The notes beneath the pieces are model-generated. The model did no database searches. It had not been told where the DNA came from and saw only the letters and a program-made list of their open reading frames with translations. The translations under genes were made by a program, and so were the position numbers. Below are positions 17,661 through 21,741 of a DNA stretch of 21,741 nt, in pieces (positions within the stretch are counted from its first letter, which is position 1; every line of letters begins with the position of its first letter). Origin of the DNA: CAIVSN01 sp036171455 (GTDB lineage: Bacteria; Patescibacteriota; Gracilibacteria; BD1-5; UBA2023); assembly GCA_036171455.1 (NCBI GenBank), contig JAVHRB010000010.1:1-21741 (forward strand), in the 5' to 3' direction.

Positions 17661-19421
17661 ATGGATCTTCCACGTTCCATATCTTCGCTTATCCGCTCGA
17701 TGCTCGCGGAATTTTCACCAGTTTTCCCGAAAATCTGGTGGGTAGTTCCGGCAACTATCACGGTAGTGGGAGCACAACTGGTGGAGCCCTACGTGTACAA
17801 GCTTCTCGTAGACAGCCTTGCTGGTACTCAATCTGCTGAGCAGTCAATAGTTGTGATATTTCCAATTGTGGCTTGGTGGGGTGGATCCGTTGTACTCTCA
17901 ATTTTCATAGAGTTGATCCGTGATTATTATTCCCACAAGTATCTGATGCTTCATTGGATGAACGTAATCAGTACTGGTATGCGATCATTCCTGCGTAAGG
18001 AATACGGTTTTCACCTCGATGTCAACAATTCTGAAAAAATGAAATTTTTCAATCGTGGTATGGATGCATCATACTATTTGACCGAGAAACTTATCCTTGA
18101 AGTTCCCAAGTCGCTCCTGCTCCTCATAGGATATATGGGATTGGTGTTTTGGATGAATTGGAGACTCACGCTCACACTTTTGCTGATTATTCCGTTTCTT
18201 CTCGTTGGTCCTATATATTTCGGTAACCGGGCCCATATATTGCAACGAGAAGTAAGTAAACTTTGGGACCGTGTGTACTCGTTTATTGGTGATAGTATTA
18301 CGAATATTTTGGTCGTGAAAATGTTCCATCGGATAGATCATATCGAAAAACTCAATCGCGATGTTGTTCTATCTGCCACACGAGCTCAAATTCGACTTGG
18401 TTTTGTATGGTCGTTTTTGGGAGCTTTTTCTCAGGGAATCAACCTGTTTTTGAGTCTGTTCGTGCTCGCAGCTTCATTGTATTTTTATTCCAAGGGATGG
18501 ATCGGGCTTGGAGATATTATTCTGTTTCTCACCATCGCGAATAAGCTTGCAGCGCCGTTTCTCCAACTCGAAAGCCTGTATCGGGAATTCGTCCGCTACG
18601 CTGCGGATTATTTCAAATACCAACAGATACTGGACCTACCAGACGAGTATGACGGAGGAAAACTGAAATTCCCGAAAAAATATGCGGAATTTCGCTTCGA
18701 GAATGTATCGTTCACCTATGAAAATTCCACCCGGGAAGTTATCAAGGGCATTGATTTGATACTCAAAAGAGGGGAAAAAGTCGCACTGGTCGGTCATACC
18801 GGATCCGGGAAATCCACCATTGCCAATCTCATCGCGAGATTTTACCAGCCGAATTCTGGCACAATAACCGTTGATGGGGTTTCCATCCAAGAATTTTCTC
18901 TTCGGGAATACCGCTCCAAATTTGCCGCGGTTTTTCAGGATACGACCCTGTTTAACGATACACTGCGGGCCAATTTGGAATTCGTTCGGGATGGGCTTAC
19001 ATTGAATCAAATACGGCAAGCCTGCCACGACGCGAACATTCTTGATTTCGTGGAATCCCTTCCTGAAGGTTTTGAAACAGTTGTCGGAGAACGTGGACTC
19101 AAGCTCTCGGGCGGGGAAAAACAACGAATCGCTATTGCCCGAGCCATGCTCGCAGATCCAGAAATCCTTATTCTCGACGAAGCTACGTCTGCACTCGATT
19201 CTAAGACCGAAAAACTCGTGTCAGAAGGCTTGGAAAAACTAATGAAAGGCCGCACGAGCGTGATTATTGCCCATCGACTTTCGACCATCAAACGAGCTGA
19301 ACGGATTTACCTTTTGAATGACGGTAAAGTCCTTGGATCTGGTTCGCACACTGAGCTTTATAAATCGTCTTCCGTGTATCGGGAGATGGTGGATTATCAG
19401 AGAAACGGTTTTATGGAGTAA
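17661..19421 (+). CDS. ABC exporter, fused permease and ATPase (MsbA/multidrug type)
   Basis: A 586-residue half-transporter. Residues 1-330 form a six-helix type IV exporter domain; about 345-586 are the ATPase, with Walker A GHTGSGKST (378-386), a Q-loop in FAAVFQDTTLF, signature LSGGE (482-486), Walker B ILILDEAT (502-509), D-loop SALD and H-loop IIAHRLST. It must dimerise. Substrates of this group include lipids, drugs and peptides; none can be assigned. I start at ATG 17661, 8 nt after rlmN; an upstream ATG at 17574 lies inside rlmN and adds a non-family stretch. No in-frame TGA. It is the last gene of the secE operon. Confidence 0.93.
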   Translation: MDLPRSISSLIRSMLAEFSPVFPKIWWVVPATITVVGAQLVEPYVYKLLVDSLAGTQSAEQSIVVIFPIVAWWGGSVVLSIFIELIRDYYSHKYLMLHWMNVISTGMRSFLRKEYGFHLDVNNSEKMKFFNRGMDASYYLTEKLILEVPKSLLLLIGYMGLVFWMNWRLTLTLLLIIPFLLVGPIYFGNRAHILQREVSKLWDRVYSFIGDSITNILVVKMFHRIDHIEKLNRDVVLSATRAQIRLGFVWSFLGAFSQGINLFLSLFVLAASLYFYSKGWIGLGDIILFLTIANKLAAPFLQLESLYREFVRYAADYFKYQQILDLPDEYDGGKLKFPKKYAEFRFENVSFTYENSTREVIKGIDLILKRGEKVALVGHTGSGKSTIANLIARFYQPNSGTITVDGVSIQEFSLREYRSKFAAVFQDTTLFNDTLRANLEFVRDGLTLNQIRQACHDANILDFVESLPEGFETVVGERGLKLSGGEKQRIAIARAMLADPEILILDEATSALDSKTEKLVSEGLEKLMKGRTSVIIAHRLSTIKRAERIYLLNDGKVLGSGSHTELYKSSSVYREMVDYQRNGFME

Positions 19422-19544
19422 ATTTGAGAGCTCAATACAAAAATGTGCTGAATGTTTTTCTATTATGGATTCTTTATTTATGGTATCGGATAGGACTATC
19501 TTTGGATTTCATATATTTCATAGAATTTTTCTGAAAAAAAGAAA
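19422..19544. other. Convergent intergenic gap
   Basis: 123 nt between the ABC exporter stop and the stop of the minus-strand pilin. AT-rich. The only structure I see is a weak TTTTTC/GAAAAA pairing near 19527-19540, too short to call a terminator with confidence. No gene or RNA recognised. Confidence 0.4.
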
Positions 19545-21002
19545 TTAGTATCATAATGCCTTTGCTTGTTGTTGTACTTCATATTGAGACAAGGTACGTT
19601 TGTAGATGCGAATTTCATCGATAATCCCATTGAAATACGAATCCCCCCACGTATAAATGTGCCCCCCAATCTGGAGACCATTCGTCCGATCTTGGTTAAT
19701 AGTCGGATTAGTTGCGACGTGAGTGGTAACAAGCTGGTTATTGAGATAGAATCTACTCGTACTCATATCCCAAGTATATGTAAGTAAAGAGTCTTTGCTT
19801 GGAGATGCACTCAAATACCAGCAGTTATCCATAACATTGGTGTGCCCCCCACCAGTATTCCAATATACCAGGCAAGTGTTCACAGAAGATTGGTAAAATG
19901 ACCATTCCCAATTTGGATTTTCTTTTCCGAGTATTCCTTTGGTTGAACCGTTGATTGAATTTGGTCGCAAGAGAATTTGAATGGTAACATTATTTGTTTG
20001 ATTCCAGCTCATATCAAGGTTCGTTCCTATGAAATCGTCCACTCCATCAAAAAACATTGCTTTCCCGCTTTTCCCAATCCCATCTACAATTTGAGGTCAG
20101 AGTCCAGTAGTTCCGCAATTCACAACGTTTCCGCTGCCGTTGTAACAGGTCCCGTTATTTCCATTTCCGCTCAAATCCTTGAGTAACGTACCCGTGAGAG
20201 TTTCCATATCCCAATAGGCTACGAGCGTAGAATCCAAGCTTGCCAGGGATTTATCTTTCATAAGATCTGCATTTTTGTTGTACACGAACGTAAAAAGGGA
20301 TCCGGTATACGCGCTGGTGCCACTGGTTGTCGCGGATGCCGTTGTATCGCTTTTGGAGAATACCATCGTATAACCGGAACTGGTAGTCGTAGCTGCGAGA
20401 TCTATTCCGGTAAAGCTTCCCGCAACGTACTTTTCTTGAATGGGCCGATTGATATTACTACCGGTATTCTCGATGAGGATTCCAACGTTATCGCCGATAT
20501 TTATGACATATCTTTGAGTATAGTTTGAACCTGCTCCTGCATGCGCGCTAGAAATTATTCCCTCAAAAGCCGTCGCGAAATTTCCGTTTTCCAAAAATGC
20601 CATCGCCTGCATCCGACTTTGGTTCGCATTGGTAGCATAGGTGATGAACATACTCGGATCGAGGGGGTCTATCGTTGCCCCGGGTGACAGTTTTGCAATT
20701 CGTCCCACCGTATCCTTCGCAAATCCCTGGTATCCTACGATACTTCCCGAAGCCATAATGCTTACGTAATTTTCCGGCAGGGGAAAGGTATCACCCGTTA
20801 CTCGAACGATATCCAGTCACTTTTTCAGATTCGTAAGGTTAGAGATACGGGAGGCGTCTCGGGCGGAACTGGAATATCCCTGTATGGAAATGAATCCAAT
20901 GGTACCCAAAATCGCAAGTATAGTGATAACGACGATTAGCTCTACAAGGGTGAATCCGTGGAGGAGTTTTCTGGATTGGAGTTTATTTTTTATTCCTTGC
21001 AT
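19545..21002 (-). CDS. Type IV pilin-like protein with C-terminal LamG domain
   Basis: A 485-residue protein from ATG 21002 to TAA 19545, with three TGA codons read as Gly (lowest bases 20817, 20097, 19551). It begins with a short basic leader and a class III signal: LLHG|FTLVELIVVITILAI, cleavage after G16, N-methylated F17 and the invariant E21 (+5). A beta-rich middle domain (about 60-200) follows. Then comes AYWDMETLTG-x-LLKDLSGNGNNG, FFDGVDDF, a LamG/concanavalin-like fold, and the usual closing FNGIIDEIRIYKRTLS. Prepilin peptidase would process it, and it would sit in or at the tip of a pilus and possibly bind glycans. The upstream paralogue ends 20 nt before its start, so they are likely one unit. 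Confidence 0.9.
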
Positions 21003-21022
21003 AAGATAAAATATAAATGAAT

Positions 21023-21741
21023 TTAGAACCCTGCTATTTTTGCATGTTGTCTGACTTCCGTTTCTGATAGTGCTCCATTATAGATTAGTATATCATCGAT
21101 AATTCCATTGAAATAATATCATCCTCAATCGTATTTTCAGATAGTTAACGAACCTGACGAATCTGTAATTAAACTGACGTTTTTACTTCCAACTTGAATT
21201 CAATTATCGTATAGTATTGCGACGGAACCATTATATGTAGCCGTATACATGTGCCATTCTCCGAGATTCGGGCAATTTCAACCAGTTACCAGTAACTGAG
21301 CTCATGATCAAAATGTACTAAATAGAATTTGTTTTTGATAGCATACATCCAGATAATTACTGTTTTTACTGAGCATGATTCATCGGTCTCCAACAGATCA
21401 TAATCCGATTTTCTTTGCGTATAATTGCATAGTGTATGATCAGGTTGGGATAATATTCATACTGTCTGGTATAACGATATTTGTGTTTAACCCGTCGAAA
21501 CTTAATCCCTTTCCAAGTATTCCACCCGTTAATGCCGTTGCATATGTCATCCCACCAGTCAAGGTTCCATCGTTCCCATTTCCGCTTAAATCCATTAATA
21601 ACCCCGTAGAAGTGGGTGTTTCCATATCCCAATACCCCACGAGCCTTGGGTCGTTAGTTTTAAGAGAGAGATTCTTTTTGGATATACACGTCCCACTCGT
21701 TGCTTCAAAACTATTCGTCACGCTCCCGTTCATCACGAAAC
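21023..21741 (-). CDS. LamG-domain surface protein, C-terminal part (runs off window)
   Basis: At least 239 residues are visible, open at the window edge (21741) and ending at TAA 21023. It contains ten TGA codons read as Gly (lowest bases 21440, 21398, 21380, 21308, 21302, 21278, 21200, 21137, 21125, 21119). It parallels its neighbour: VGYWDMETPTSTGLLMDLSG, GNGNDGTLTGG, LSFDGLN, then YDNGIQVGS and YYFNGIIDDILIYNGALS. The TGA in YDNG falls on the Gly of the family motif YvDG. By analogy the missing N-terminus may be a prepilin leader, but this is not seen. It looks more AT-rich than the next gene. The stop lies 20 nt upstream of the downstream pilin start. Confidence 0.82.

Noticed and set aside
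97..21741. UGA read as Trp (code 4) or selenocysteine
   Set aside because: TGAs fall on Gly positions in the permease and LamG motifs and in Gly runs, while TGG is used normally for conserved Trp. There are far too many for selenocysteine and no SECIS-like context was seen.

Overview
The window reads as chromosomal DNA from a bacterium of the candidate phyla radiation that uses genetic code 25 (UGA = glycine), the code of Gracilibacteria (BD1-5/GN02) and Absconditabacteria (SR1). With the standard code many genes break at in-frame TGA codons: dnaX, tldD, tldE, rlmN, an AI-2E-type permease and the LamG pilins. Reading TGA as Gly restores one full-length protein in each case, and several TGAs fall where the family has Gly. 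Base composition (low to mid forties percent G+C by eye) fits Gracilibacteria slightly better than SR1, but this is not decisive. No rRNA, tRNA, CRISPR array or transposase was seen.

Layout. 1-96 holds a short GC-rich hairpin. 97-396 is a small membrane protein. 431-2513 (minus) is a two-gene unit: tldE/pmbA, then a membrane protein with a His/Asp/Gly-rich tail. tldD (2607-3965, plus) diverges from it. A nested palindromic element (3967-4089) lies between the convergent ends of tldD and a pair of large minus-strand genes of unknown function (4128-5396 and 5409-7340); the upstream one has a peptidoglycan-binding-like motif. dnaX and a permease (7512-10283) run on plus, followed by a small orphan gene. 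radA (minus) is divergent from an unknown gene plus a class II photolyase (12070-13950). A strong promoter then heads a tightly packed seven-gene unit (14040-19421): secE, nusG, an anchored protein, greA, a DUF212 membrane protein, rlmN and an ABC exporter. On minus, 19545-21741 carries two tandem LamG-type surface proteins; the complete one has a type IV prepilin leader.

How it fits together. Core information processing (replication clamp loading, recombination, transcription elongation, rRNA methylation, Sec translocation, photorepair) is mixed with envelope and surface functions. The best promoters have 16-17 nt spacers. Starts lack Shine-Dalgarno sequences. dnaX and radA each have a -10 hexamer ending 6 nt before ATG, which suggests leaderless mRNAs; genes inside the long operon are separated by 1-8 nt, which suggests coupled translation. 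UGA-Gly codons are frequent in the unknown and surface genes and rare or absent in the conserved core genes.
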